From positions 1-64,000 of the forward strand of contig NW_020170450.1 of the NCBI RefSeq assembly GCF_000524195.1: a DNA stretch of 64,000 nucleotides, read 5' to 3'. Below the pieces are notes generated by a model. It ran no database searches and was not told the origin of the DNA. It saw only the letters and a program-made list of their open reading frames with translations. This stretch comes from Echinococcus granulosus. Its lineage: Eukaryota > Platyhelminthes > Cestoda > Cyclophyllidea > Taeniidae. Below, in pieces: positions 11,783 through 29,370 of this stretch (position 1 is its first letter; each line of letters begins with the position of its first letter). The position numbers and the translations under genes are program-made.

Positions 11783-13935
11783 GAAACTGCTATACAAATT
11801 GGCGGATCATGTGAGTTAAAAAGAGGAATTGAAGTTGAGCTGCTTTTAGATGCTCACTTGATTGGTGACTTTAACAGGAGTAAACTGAAACTGCCTCATA
11901 GGAGAAAAGGCTATCATTTTCACATGCGCAAGAAATTGTAGAAAAACTCTTAGTGACAACCCACGTTCAGATGCGACTGTCACTGATGAACCTAAATGAT
12001 GACGACTGGTACATAATTGATAAAGTGTTCTTAAACATATTTGATTTTGTTTCCTCTACAACTTTATCAGCCGTCTTTGGGAGAGCCATAATAGCAGTGA
12101 AATGCATTGGAGTGCTGATGGCCTTGACTGGTAAGTCAAGCAGATCCATCTCCGTCTAAAAAGTTAGGAAAACCCCATCTGCTTTGCTTTTACCTCTACT
12201 TCAGTCCAAGTAAAACAAACTGCCATTCATACCGTTAATCATTAGTGAGCATCAAAGTTTAAGTCTACAATTGGTGAAAGTACTGTTACAATTTTGCCAA
12301 TTAGCAAGATTTAACCCCTTTCAAAACTGGAAAAGTCACTACATCCAAAACCGTTTTACTTTGATCCACAGAGGATTAACAATTTCAACTTAGTAAGATT
12401 CAAGTACTGACTCCTCTATCTACATATATATATGCTATAAAACCTGTCTGATTATAATCACCCATCTTCCCGTTATTTCACACATACTTTTCAATCTCAG
12501 CTTACCTCCTTCTTCTGATGCACACTTCACAGACTACATCAAGATACCCTGAAGCGCGATTGCATGTGGTTGCGCAAACGCCTTTAACCATGTGAGCATA
12601 CTTGAGTGAATTTAAGTGGCCTTAGTGGTTTGCAGAAGCACCAAGTCGGTCTAATCTCTGAAATGAAATGGCACCTACGGCTAGACTGCTGATAATATTG
12701 GTGATACGCAAATGCCTCAACGCATGGCAATCACTTAGTCCTTCATTAAATTTTCACTTTTCTCCGGTTACTCATGCTACTAAACGTTGTGTGGATCAAC
12801 AATGGTTTCATTTCAAAGAAATCCATAAGCGCAGGCCACAATCATGGGAGCATTTACACTTGTTTGTGGTGAATACACTAAATTGCGTATAAAGGAGACC
12901 ACTTGGATGTGTCCACGTAGCTTCCCCGCAAGTGTGTATGTGCAAAACTGGTATGGGCATACTATAGGCACCAAACTTACACCCACGTATTCTGGCTAAA
13001 CCATGGTTTAGGCTAATGTGACATCAAAGCTCTTCCATTCCCAGCTTTAATAGAGCATACAAATTCATTCAAGACATTTCGCTAGTCATAAAGGAGTACT
13101 ATGATGCGATTTACCACCACCCTCTAATTTATCGTCTATTTTTGCTTACGTACCCATCCCTCCATTTGGACCTTATTTCTTGTTTATTATGCTTTTTTTC
13201 TTACAAAATGCCGTTGGTGTGGCTATGTGGCAAATGCGTGTCTGCTTTATGGATGTGCAAATGGATGGATGCCATGTCAGTTGCCATGAAGTCCTTGAGC
13301 CAAGGTTATTAAGCAATGCCAAACTTTGTCATCCGAAAAATGAGATAATATGATAACCTTATTAGAGATTTAATACAACTTTAAATACGTTGTACTGCAT
13401 TACACGCCCAACCTTGACGCTTATAAACCTTTAATGCCCAATTTTAATTTATAAGTAGGTCAAATTTATGGGCAGCGCACCGCATGCTCCTTTAAACGCT
13501 TGACACATGACCGAAGATTGGATACGTGGAAATAGCAAGTCTTGTAACAAGTTTTTTTGCAAAATATAGGTAAATTTTTTGTGACGATTCCATTTACTAC
13601 TCAAGGGCGGGTCCCACTCACCGCATGCGCCAGTGCTCATCATCAATCCCTATGTCAATTCCAGTTTCAAAGTACTTTCGTAAGGTATTACTTTGACTCT
13701 CAAATAGAACACAAAAAAATCAAGGACTTCTAATTTCTTTTAATTTAAATTGTGTTAAACACATAGTTTATTAGTCAGTTAATAATTATTAGGTGTCGGA
13801 TGCGTCAGCTACTTTTGTCATATTCCTAAATTAAAGAGTTAATTTTAATACGAGATTTTCAAGCTATCGTTTTTTTTACAGACATCAGGGTGCCCGTAGT
13901 TGAGACGATTCCTCCTGTCCATACTTGCTCTCAAG
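11783..13935 (+). pseudogene. Third, diverged antigen-family member (exon fragments)
   Basis: Three exon-like pieces reproduce the phases of antigen exons 6, 7 and 8. 11783-11879 (phase 0 in, 1 out) encodes TAIQIGGSCELKRG, comparable to VALQSGSKVICEWRG of the right copy. 11942-12130 (phase 1 in, 1 out) begins KKLLVTTHVQMRL, whose DNA resembles the start of exon 7. 13882-13935 (phase 1 in, 1 out) encodes a short Pro/Val segment ending HTCSQG. The intron between the first two would be 62 nt. No signal-peptide exon or GPI tail was found, so it may be a degraded copy or a diverged gene whose other exons I missed. Confidence 0.35.
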
Positions 13936-15956
13936 GTGAGAGGTTATACGTAGTTTGGTAGACAGCTAAAGGTAAAAAATTGAAATAACCTTGTCACTGA
14001 GTTAAAGTCTTCATTGGCTGCCGATGTTTGATTCACAATGCGGGGATTAGGTAATAACTATCCTGACGATATATATCACCAACATGGTAGAGTGGTAGGA
14101 CTTAGGCGGGCCTTTTATCACCACTGCCTGGGCTGTGCGATCCATGTGGAAGGCGTCGGAGAGGTGGACTTGTGTGGCGCTCGTGAAACAAGGCCCTAGC
14201 CAGTTTGTAATACCTTTGTCCTCATTTTTTTAGGATTTTAACATAAATCAAATGTGATTTTGATGTCATTGTCCGTATGACACGCTACTTAGCTTTGTAG
14301 TGCATGTATTTTTTTTATTTTGTATACCGATGAAGCGCACCAAGAATAAGATCATTATTTGACTGCTATTGAAGGCCCATAAGTTGTGAACAGAAGCTCG
14401 ACATATAGTTATGCCTTAGGGGTTGGGTGACACGACACCTTGACCGTTGTTGTGATTCATCTACTTCCGTCTCAATCACGTGGTGATCAAACACTGCGCT
14501 GTCCTGTCCTGTTGAGGCGGCTCCATGTTGGTTGGGAATGTCAAAATTTGAAATCACATCATACGACTTCTTTTTAATCCCTCTAAGGCAGTCAAAAATG
14601 TCGCCATTCCGCGCAACTGATCACAACACAATTTCTACTTGCACTGACTTCACTGTGGCACCCAACTTTAAGCCATAAATTAGATGAAATCTGACACCTG
14701 CTCCACCTCTCTGGATAAATGTGTGCATTGGTACCACAGTGATGCTGGTGCAAGTTGGAAGCGTGTTTTTATCAAGTGCGTGGAATGGTGACATATCCGG
14801 TTGAGAGATTGAATGCGAGTTTAGTCTAATGCAGGCAGAAAGAATAAATTAATGGGAAGGAGGAGTTTATTTTAAGAAAGTTTTATTGGGCCACAGCTTA
14901 GTTAAACGTGTGATCCTTCCAGCTAGAAGAGCAGTTTAGGTTACTCCGCAGTGTCTTCAGTTGAAGCCTTTGAAGCGACTGCTCTGCAAGATGCTGTGCA
15001 TAATCATGGATGAGTGGGGAACAGCAGTAAGGAGAGATATCGAACTGACCATTAAGCACCTTTCCGTGTGATCCGTTTCCGGTTTTGGGCATTTCCCTGG
15101 CAGTACGTGTTAAGTGTTCTGTAGGTGTGCAAACCAATGCTGAGGCAAACCTGCCAATTCGACAAATTATTGACTACTGAATTTATTCAGTAGTGTAAAA
15201 AAGACGAAGTAAAAAAGGCTCTGAATCTTTGCTGCATTCAGGGGTCCATTCTCGGATTTTGAGAATGGATACCCTCAAAATTGGAAATGCCCGCCCAAAT
15301 ACTTTGAAATCCTTAATTTGACTTACTAAGAGAATGGTCAAAACATTTTTAGAATAATATTTAGAATAAGGGAAAGTCTTTCCCATTATCTGCTTGAATG
15401 AATGACTTGGCTAAATGAGTTTGCCATGGCAACAACCTGCTAAAAAACCCATTAACTTTTTGCTACAAGAAGAATGATGAATCCTTTTAATTCCTACAAA
15501 ATCGAGACACCGGAATGATGGAGAATTTGGAGAAATTTACCCAAATCATCGTAAATTACAAAGCATTACCATCTCTTTTTCACAAAAAAGAAGGCCTGAA
15601 AATACAATCAACTTCTGATAATAAATGATGTTTAATTGTACACAATTTTGACGCGTATCAATGACTGTTGCTGGTGCTATGCAGGAAAAAATTAACCTCT
15701 GCGGGACGGGAATGAAGAGCCAATCGACTAGCAGCCGTCTTGGACGCCATCACAGAGGGAAACATGCTCGGGACTCGGTGAGTCAGACCCCAACTCTACT
15801 TTGCGCCCTTTTTGCGTACCTCCGCGAAGCCTTTCAGTAAATATGTTGAAGGCAAATCAGTTGATGGCAGGAGGCCAGAAGCAGAGTTTTTAAATCATTC
15901 AAGATAAACTCTTGACCTCAAAAGGTCTATGTACACTAGGGACTATTTTAGTCAAT
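13936..15956. other. Intergenic, no gene recognised
   Basis: Only short open frames occur, with no recognisable domain. A T-rich or A-rich background and no clear repeat structure were seen. Confidence 0.4.
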
Positions 15957-18485
15957 TCACTCACTTTCATAGTAAACAGTCTTGAAGGAGACAGGGTGGG
16001 GTAGAATAAGACTGTTGAAGCGTTCGGCAAATTCGATTGTCTTGTCGGCGTCGAAGTCTAAGGAGGCTGTCCAGATCTCCACCACGACGCTGGTGGGCCG
16101 TGGTGAGACGCCGACGCCGAGGATGGAGTTGCGTGAGTCCACCAGTTGACCGAGTTTCTCGCCCACTGCACTCATGGCCAACTCGCACCAAAGGTAGTCC
16201 GCGCTCCGAACATCCCCGTGGCGCAGACGCCATCTGCCACCGTTGGAGTACTCTGGTTTCTCCCTGTTTGAAGAGATGGAACCGATGGACAAAAGGATGC
16301 ATGGATGCAGGACGAGATGACGGATAATTTCGTGTAGTTTAAGCTTATTGAGGATGAATGAATCGACCGGAGACGGCCGATTTCGGGATGATAAGGTGGA
16401 TAGATCTAGAATGGACTGATTGGTAGAGGCACGCCTCGACTAATTTACTTACTGATTTTTTGGTGAATGAACAGATTAAGCACGAATGCCCCAGCTAGTG
16501 TTTAACTCTCTTCGCCCTGAATGTTTAAGAAACATCTTTTTCCCCAATAATTATGTTGACGCCATGTGGTCGACTACACCTCACAGGACGACTCGTTGTA
16601 GTCGAGGAAGAGAGTCACCACCAGCACCACCAAGAAAAGAGGGAGAAACAATTTGATAGTTAAGTGACTGATGACCAAATTACTCCAAGATAGACGAACT
16701 AATTGTTGAGCGGATGGCTCAATCTTTTCTTCATAGCAAAGTGGTGAATTTGGCATGTTTGAAGCATTCGATGGACGGATTCGGTACATACAGTGTACCA
16801 AATTGTAAACAACTCACCATTGCGGATCACAGGGTTCACGCATGAGATAGAAGGCCTCGGTGAACTGAAGTTCACTTGGTTTTTCTGTCTCTTTGAACAC
16901 TTTCCAGAACTCCTCCACTGTGGAGCACTTTCCAAGGCACCGAATTTGATGGCCTTCATGTTTTGCATTGGGACGACCGCGTTGATCCTGGGGTAATTCA
17001 TTAACTGAAATAAGTGTGTGAGCATGGCTTGATTGATATTCATCCGAACAATTGCCTTTAGAGTAATTTTAGGTGAATAAAACCACCTTCTCATATATCC
17101 TACCACCTCCTGAAATCAATCTCCCCTTATTTTAAACATAAACAACTCATCATAGCACGTTTGGTGCAGTCTTAATAGCAGTGTTTTCTTTACAGAACAG
17201 TGAAAGCTACTGAGAATTATTTTCAGGTCAAAAGTTTTCCAGAATGTCTTTATAGATGAAAGTGGGAAAATTTTCAGTTTACTTCGGGCCTGAAGACTAT
17301 GAAATGAATTGTTCAATATGCTGTAGGTGTTTAGCTGAGCCATTTGTTTAGGGGTTCAATGGAGAAAGTCGAATTCCTTGCGAATCAAATGCGACAGCGC
17401 TATAGGAGGCATGAAAAGTGAACAGATTCAAAGCTTGCTTACTTGAAAATCTTTTAACCATTACCAATACTGACATTTCAAAGATACTTGATCAGACAAA
17501 ACCTGCTCGAACTGGAGCAAAGGAGCTTAATTTTTCGATCAAAACCCTTTTTTGCTATGATCTCCCAAATGCTAATCAGACAATTAGTTCTTCTATTTCT
17601 TACCATATCTTGTTCTCTAGGCTAAAATTCTTTGTACCATTGCGCGGTTAAAATGCAGTCAAAATCTAGATATCTGGCATCGAAAATAATCCAGAAAGGC
17701 GACTGGAGAACACTGCATTTACAAAGAGGTTGGGATTTACATAATTGCTTTTGGATCTGGAAAGGCCATTTCCTATTTAAGCCGACCTTTCCTAAATTAG
17801 TATTATCAAAAACATGCAACTGTAGTGCTATGGTGAAATTCCGTCATTTCCGTGCCTTTCCTGTTAATGGTTTGTTTCCACACCATCCTAGGCATGACAT
17901 GACTGCCTATGGCATGTTTATTTAACGCTGATTGAACACCACATCCATGTGATAAGGAAAACACGTCAAGCATAAAAACACAAACAGTTTTGGTTCGTTT
18001 TTAACCGGTACTTTCAGTTTGGATGAACAAAATCAATCAATTTAAGCGACCACTTTGCTATTAACAGGTGAGACAGCATAATCACAAATAACTACCCCAT
18101 TATGAAGGCAAGAAATAAATGCATGAAGGCTGAAAATAGGATGCTAGTCTACTTGGCTGAAAAGATCGGCAGTAAGAAAGGTCGTAAGAAACTGTCCACA
18201 CCGCAGCAAGCACTGATCATTCCCAGACAAAGACGATGGTATATTCTCTTGGAAGGAGTTAAAATATTCAAATAAAAAAAAAGAAATAACACCAGCTCTA
18301 CAATGACAGGCTATTCACGACCAGTTGAGCCCCATCAACTAGTTGTTTAAACCGCAATCAATAAGTGGGTGGAGCTTACTATAAAATATCCAGCTGGTAT
18401 GAAGGGGATGCGTTTTCTTGGGTTTTGGCGGTTTTTCGGTGGATTCCAAGGCAAGTGTTGGAGCAGGTGGATCTGCATTCGCCAT
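15957..18485 (-). CDS. EIF4E3: eIF4E3-like cap-binding protein (199 aa)
   Basis: Three exons (18485-18380, 17004-16818, 16263-15957) sum to exactly 600 nt with matching phases. Exon 1 ends HPLHTSWIFY, the start of the eIF4E core (mammalian eIF4E3 has HPLHSPWTFW). Exon 2 contains TVEEFW (dorsal Trp) and FYLMRE...PQW. Exon 3 continues EKPEYSNGGRW and ends VSFKTVYYESE, matching the eIF4E3 tail (FKAVFYKPHE). The Trp-Glu pair that stacks on and hydrogen-bonds the cap (W102/E103 of eIF4E) is present. The first cap-stacking Trp (W56) appears replaced, as is typical of class 3. Class 3 proteins bind mRNA caps and compete with eIF4E in translation control. A donor-like AAA/GTGAGT sits just before the stop, so a longer spliced C-terminus is possible. 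The N-terminal tail is Pro/Lys-rich. Confidence 0.88.
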
Positions 18486-19086
18486 GATGAGAGGGGAGCT
18501 GCAGTTTTAAACGCAGTCGCGCACGCATACAACGAGAGCTGCAACAAAACAGGCTGTAAGTGCGCACGTGTGTGCAGACAGGCCTACCTTCGCTCCTCTC
18601 ATTGGCCTACATTTATTAATGCGCTAGTGATTGGTGCATTCGGTGCATACACCCGTGCACCGGCATGTGCAAAGTAGCGGATGAGCGCACAATCTGTTCA
18701 GACCCAAGGCGAAAACATTTTTAGCCCTGCTTATTTGCCGTAATTATGAATTACCCTCGATATTATGACCAACAAACTTCCTTTTAATTACCACTACTGA
18801 ATGTATTTTGACTTCTTTTCAGGTGAAATGAGTGACAAATTTGGGCTAATTTTGTCCAAACAGTGCATCAACCAATGATACGCGGAGTGAACACTGATGC
18901 CGCTTCTTCACTGGCCCCAATTAGGTCAATAGGAGGAGCGCATAAACAGTTTCAAAACTCATGGAGCTAGTGGGCTTCAAGGTCGACTGCGAGGCACAAC
19001 TTTTTATAGAGCCACTTCCACTTTCTCAATTTATGTGATTCCTTTACAATAAAAATGATTGATAACACAATTCCGAGCGCCAAAAA

Positions 19087-19092
19087 TTTATT
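19087..19092 (-). terminator. Polyadenylation signal (AATAAA on minus) of the Rho-like GTPase
   Basis: TTTATT on the plus strand reads AATAAA on the minus strand about 63 bp after the stop at 19155, a typical 3' UTR distance. Confidence 0.5.
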
Positions 19093-19154
19093 TGCATCTT
19101 CGTACATATAATGGGTAGTGGGAAACTATTCTTGTCCCTGTTTCTGGCTGTTTG

Positions 19155-19916
19155 TTACATAATGGAGCAGGCGCGCCTTTTGGGATGAATTTTGCGGGTC
19201 AAAGTCAGTCTGATAGCTGTATCGAAAACGGTTTTTACTCCCTCGCCTGTGATTGCTGAGCATTCAACGTAACCAGCAACTTTTATACGACTCGCCAGTC
19301 GATGCCCCTGTTAAATTAGGCGCAAAAGAAATCAAGCTGGAACCATTTCAAACAAATATAGGTCACCTATTACTTTATCCTCGTCAAACAGACTGGTAGC
19401 AATGTAGGTATTTTACTTTACTGCAGATGATATTATTTGGTATGTAACCGTAATTACCTTAGATGTGGAGATAATTGGCTGCTCCTGTCCATCGGCACCT
19501 CTTTTATCCGTTTTAGTCCCTGCCAGAAGAATCAACGCATTTGGGCAGAAGTGTCGGACCTCTGGAATCCACAATTCTCGTGCATTTTGATAGGAATCGG
19601 TGTCATTCACGGCAAAGCAGACAATAAAGATGTCAGTTTGGGGATAGGACAGTTGTCGTAATCGCGCATACTCCTGTTGACCTTTAAGTAGAAGTGATTA
19701 GGCGATTGAGAGGCCGGATGTCTTACCAGCTGTGTCCAAGAGATTGAATACAACGGAGGTATTCCCAGCCTTCAGTTTGGAGGTGTAGGTGTCCGCAATA
19801 GTTGGTATATAGACATCCATACTGCTTAGATCGTCAAGGATGTAGCGGAGGATGAGGCAGGTCTTACCCACCATTCCGTCTCCTACGACAACACACTTTA
19901 CAACTTTCTCAGTCAT
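19155..19916 (-). CDS. Divergent Rac/Cdc42-like Rho-family GTPase (188 aa)
   Basis: Three exons (19916-19727, 19681-19458, 19307-19155; 567 nt) give an intact protein. The P-loop is GDGMVGKT, switch II DTAGQQEY (catalytic Gln kept), the guanine motif TKTD, then ECSAIT, and the C-terminus is KRRACSIM (polybasic plus CAAX box, so prenylated and membrane-bound). It differs from Rac in functional places. Switch I reads PTIADTY instead of PTVFDNY, so the effector Phe37 position is Ala. The Rac Trp56 (GEF-selectivity) position is Leu. The Rho-specific insert after TKTD is several residues short, and two residues are inserted before switch I. Intron positions and last-exon length (153 nt) equal those of the Rac gene starting at 21773. 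It is probably a functional, rapidly evolved paralogue; effector use is unknown. Confidence 0.9.
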
Positions 19917-24747
<4,831 letters not shown>

Positions 24748-27600
24748 AGCGAACGTCCCCCTCCCGTTCTGCCCTTTTCCTCTCCATTTTCCCCGCTTCA
24801 AAAAGAAAATGAGGACAAAAGATGCTCCGTTCCGCCTCATGATTATCGATTTCTTGTCGGTTTTTGTCCACCTTATAACATCTTAACACATCTACACACG
24901 CCCCCTAGCCGCACATCCAGTTAAGTGAAAAGGAAAGAAACTGTGTACAGTATGCGCTTGAGCTCTATCCCGCCCTCGCTCCCTCTCTAGGTTATTCTTC
25001 CTTTATCTTCTCGGTGTGTTTTTCTCCCTCTCGCCCTCTTCGCGTGTGTTTGCGTTTCTCCGTCTCTTCTTCTCTTGGTTTTTTTTCCTTTTTTTTCTAA
25101 GCGGCTATTGTCTTACTCTCCCACTCGCCCACTTCACCCCACTTTGCCCTAGCTCCTCTTTTATTCTGACTGACTGAATGAATGAGGAACGAATGAGTGA
25201 CTGAATCGAAGAAATTGTCGCTAGACGCATCTCTACGTCTCTCTCTCTCTTCTCAATGTGCTGGTATTGAATTTGATTGGACTTGCAGTGTTATTGGGGA
25301 AAGTTCTCACGTGGGACTCTCCCTTGATCTTTGATTGGCTGATATGCCGTGGTTTGAGGATTACTTGGCCGAAATTTTCTGATCCGCTGTCTTCGCTTTG
25401 AGCATGGAATCCATGGATACAATCTGGAATGGAGGGCTAGCATGAGCACAGACGCACTGCAGACGGTTAGAGCTTTTTCATGCACGCTTAATGCATCCAC
25501 AGCATTTCTTATAGTCTCTATTCCTCTTTATGGTTGACTCTTGTTGTGATTTATGCAAGCACTTCACTCCACTGAACTGGAAGACCAGAGGCAAGAATAT
25601 GTTTGACCTAGAGATGTTTTTGAAGTGTTGAATGCCTGGGTACACTGCGTTCCCCACCGGGAGGATTCCTCTGGAACAATGAGGTTTTTTACCAACTGCG
25701 TTCATTGGCAACGTCTTGAAGGTAGCATGGAAAGACTAGAGTGGTTCCAAACACCACCAGTAATGCCGATGGTTGAGTTGTTCTTGAAAGCGACAAGACA
25801 AGACATTGTGGACCTCTGTTATGGAGTCGTGACGGTTGGATTGCAGCAGACGGAAAGCGGCATCATAGATCGTTGTCGCCCTTCGTTTCGGCTCCTCCAG
25901 AATAGTCGTCCTCTATTGAAGAGATTCCATGCAGCCTTTCGATGCCTCGTTTAATGTGGTTTTTTGTATCCAGCATGAACCACAAAAGTGCGTCTGCCTA
26001 CTTCTGCAGTACTTGTAATGTCCTCTACTCTGTTGCCACATCTTGAGCCGTCACCGAGGGTCTGTTGAATCTGGTGAATGTGATTTGAGCTTGTCGGTTT
26101 TACAATGGAGGGTTTAACTCGGTCTCAAGGTTGTAGAGATTCTTCGTACTCAAACTAGACGCGACTAGTCAGACAGTCGGGAGAGTCTATTACCTCAAAA
26201 CTTAGTTATGAGAAGATGTGCATGGGAAGGAGTACCGTCTCATTCTCGCCTTCCACATTTCTCTAAGATGGTTCTTTGAAGGGGTTCGAATGAGTTGAGT
26301 TGGGTAAATGGAGTAAAGGTTGACAAGATCATGAAAACCGTCGAACGTCCGCTTCCACATCATACAAGGTAGGTGAACAGAAGCCGAGTCTTGCCGTAAG
26401 GCACATTAGCAACTCCTCCTCAATTTGAAACCTCACAACTCTCTTTAAGGTCTAGATATTCTGCCTCCCTGAATTAGGCATAGTGGATTGTAAAATCAGC
26501 TGCTTTCATCGTGACGAGGCGAGAGACGTCTTTGCCCTCAACCGGTGATAAGTGTGACGTCGTGGACAGGTTCAATCCAGACATTGTCAATCAAGTTTGT
26601 CTCACACGAACAAAGGCATAGGATCGGAAACCTTGGATGCTCGCATCCGGGTCGGAAGGGCTCACCTACAGGACGGTTGAAATTCAAAGGCGTCCGCACA
26701 ACGGCTAGTGGCAATCCAGGCGAGGCCGTGGTGGTTCCTCTCTCAGACCACATCATAGCAGTCACTGAGCACGTAGGTCGACCGGTCAGGATGTATGGTC
26801 TGGCGCGTTCTGAATGGCCTGGTAATGGAGATTCAAGCTTTACCTACAAATGTTTCCAAGCTCCAGTGGAACACCTCTGGTAAATGAAATAATTTTCGAT
26901 ATCTCCGTGACCCCACCAGTGACAAATTGTGGTATGTGAATTGACTACTTTTTTTTACAACTTTGATCGGTAACTTGCACACGAATTTTGTGCACCGTTT
27001 GGTGAAAGGGTTCAAGGTACAAGTGACTTTCTTGAAGTAGGTCCTTCGCTTCCTCTGCTCCTTAATTTCGACGAATGTACACGTCAATCCAACTATCTGT
27101 CCGTCCATTGTACTTCCACTTGAAGGTGTTGACAAGTAGTCGATCATATCTTTCATTCGTTGACTCGTATCGGAGCATCTGGGTTTCAAGGCATTCGACC
27201 AGCATTCTTTCGCCTGTATTGAGGTACCTTCCCGTCAACGCTCTCCGCTGATTCGGTCAGGCGTCATCCGGCCGTCCATTTGACAGCCCGTCTAGCCGTT
27301 ATTTCCAAATTTGATTCAACCATACATCCATCCATCCGCGCGGGATGGCTAGTCACCTGTCCGTTGGCTCTTCTTCCGCATTATGCATTCATCTGTCAAG
27401 TCGGAAATTGAATAGTTAGGTCTTTTGTCAAATTAAATAACAAGGGCATTCGACTAATCGCAGCCAAGTTCTCTCCTTCCATCGAATTTGCTATATCGTC
27501 AATCAGTCCTTCCGCTAAATCATCCTTCCTTGAGCCACTGCAGCTCTGTTTAACCATCGAAACGCAATTTTATTCACCGATTAATTGATCAACAAACTCG
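24748..27600. other. Rac 3' region and intergenic DNA
   Basis: 24750-25260 is C/T-rich with a short (CT)n run near 25240 and probably contains the Rac 3' UTR; no AATAAA hexamer was seen. 25290-27200 has several overlapping open frames of 70-118 codons on both strands without recognisable domains. They may be remnants of a mobile element but could not be classified. Confidence 0.35.
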
Positions 27601-27639
27601 CATTCACTCATCTCTCCTCGACACATTTCTTCGTCCAAA

Positions 27640-27960
27640 ATCAATATATCCACCCATCCATCCATTTATCCAACGTGTCTCCACAAATCCCGCCTTCATC
27701 CCCACTATCTCCGTCCTTGTACTGCCAATGCAAGAGCATGCATTCATCTATCTGAGAGCTATTTGTTTATCCCCTCCCGGTCCATCGACTCCGGGATTCA
27801 TTCTTCGGCCGCTTGTCGTCTGTCCGTTCATCCATCCACCCTTCCATCTATTCCACAGTTATCTATTTGCCACCCCCTAATTTCTGCATCCACCTGCATC
27901 TGTGCCCATCCATCTCAGATCCGCTCATCCATTTCGTTTAACGGTTCAGGATACGTCCAT
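27640..27960 (+). repeat. Degenerate CATC tetranucleotide tract
   Basis: Many variants of 'catccatcc' occur on the plus strand, interrupted by unique bases. The same degenerate tract type recurs at 38145-38205, 42600-42710, 44340-44900, 47185-47420 and 51720-52090. Confidence 0.75.
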
Positions 27961-28424
27961 TCGTCGATTCTTCTAGGAACAGTGGAAGGGTCTCTCTCCC
28001 ACTTTCATCAAATCCTGCCTCCCCCAATGCCAGAAACGCGAGGCCTATGTAAGCCTGGCGTACCGATGCACACACACACCGACACAAATTGGCATAGGTT
28101 GGATGAGTCACCATGCCGACACAGTGCGGGTCCAAACGCTGGCAGCGTCACGTGATTGGTTAGACGAGGAGAAAAGGTGACATCACCAAATCGATTAGTT
28201 AAGTGGACATGGCAGCGCTGCCAGTTATTTGGCATTACTAATTGGGCACTTTCTGATATGAGGAAGGTGATTACACGATAAAAATTGTTTATTGAGTCAA
28301 ATTATTAATTTAACAAAAGCGCAGCGTAACTAATTCTTGCATTAAAACTACGGATTTGTGTAACTTGAGTGGATGTTATTGTAGTGCCTCGGGATTCCCC
28401 TGAAGGCGATTGAAGATAACGTAC

Positions 28425-28680
28425 TCGGGTAGGACATGTATTCTCAACATGCAGAAGAGCAAGGGGTTACTGGCATAACCCAGAAGTCAACCCATTCGGC
28501 GAATGTACAGTGGCGGAGAGCCAAAGTGGCCCCTTTACCAAAACCGATAGTTAAACAAGCAATTAACGTTTTACGTGGCTTCTCTCCTCTTTCGAATGTC
28601 GTCCTCGGTGAGTCTTTTGTTCAACGTCCCACAACGGCCATCACAACGATGCAATTGTCGCTGTAAGTTGACACTCACAA
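28425..28680 (-). repeat. Dispersed repeat, short fragment
   Basis: On the minus strand this reads 'gttaattgcttgtttaac' then 'cggttttggtaaaggggcc', matching the start of the copies at 29345 (minus), 34538 (plus) and 58445 (plus). Only the first 150-250 bp of the repeat are present. Confidence 0.65.
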
Positions 28681-28759
28681 GCCAACCGTGCTAGTCATCG
28701 AATATCCATTCAACTGAGGCGACACTTAACCGCAGCGTCACTGATCCCTCTTGACAATC

Positions 28760-29370
28760 CCACTAGGTCTGGAGTTCCATCCTATATGGGACCTAGATTC
28801 GGGGACAAGGGAATGTGCTAACTACCATGCGTGCCCACAGCTAGTCGTAGGAACACTGGCCCAAAAGCAGAGTCATGTAACAAAGGACGGGTTTGAACAG
28901 AGTTTCGTGGAGGTGGGGTTTCTTTCCTATTTCTCCTTGCAACTTTGTTCTCATTTCAAAGCTGCCCATTCATATCAGTCTATCTGGGTTCCATCTTCAT
29001 GCAGGTATGGTAGGCAATTCCATAATGAAACTGTTCCAAATGATTCGCGACTATTCGTGCTTCCTTTGTGCATAGCTTTTCTGCCGACCACGGGACTGGG
29101 GTAGTTGCCGAAGGTAGACATCATTTGCAGCCCTTCTGTCATGGCTGGTCACTGATCCTCCCATCCGCATCACGTGCACTTCCTCCGCTCCAGCGGTAGA
29201 AATCAGGATAACCACCGTTTTGGGGATCGGGTTCGCCCTACATTTGGGGCCCCGAGACCATCCTAACCATCGAAGGCACAATGATGGCGAATCAAAGTGG
29301 CTCTTTATCAAGAACGGGGGGTAAACAACCAACGTATTACAGTCATTGGTTCTCAAAATACCCATTTATA
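28760..29370 (-). repeat. Dispersed repeat, long copy A
   Basis: Read on the minus strand from 29370 to about 28760, this is colinear with 58435-59150 on the plus strand. Shared landmarks in order: 'taaggt...cggttttg' block; 'aatgatgtctaccttcggcaactacccc' against 'aacgtctaccttcagcaactaccct'; a block with 'aatgaaactgtgga/ggaacagtttcat'; and 'cagctttgaaatgagaac' against 'cagttttgaaatgaaaac'. No complete reading frame is preserved, so it is an old non-autonomous or dead element of unknown class. Confidence 0.65.

Noticed and set aside
16037..16327. 96-codon Arg-rich frame on plus
   Set aside because: Antisense shadow of eIF4E3 exon 3.
18369..18677. 102-codon frame on plus with signal-like start
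   Set aside because: Antisense to eIF4E3 exon 1, which has strong family support on the minus strand.
26538..27189. Overlapping 75-118 codon frames on both strands
   Set aside because: No domain recognised, mutually antisense, and no splice-linked neighbours; possibly old element remnants but not supportable as genes.
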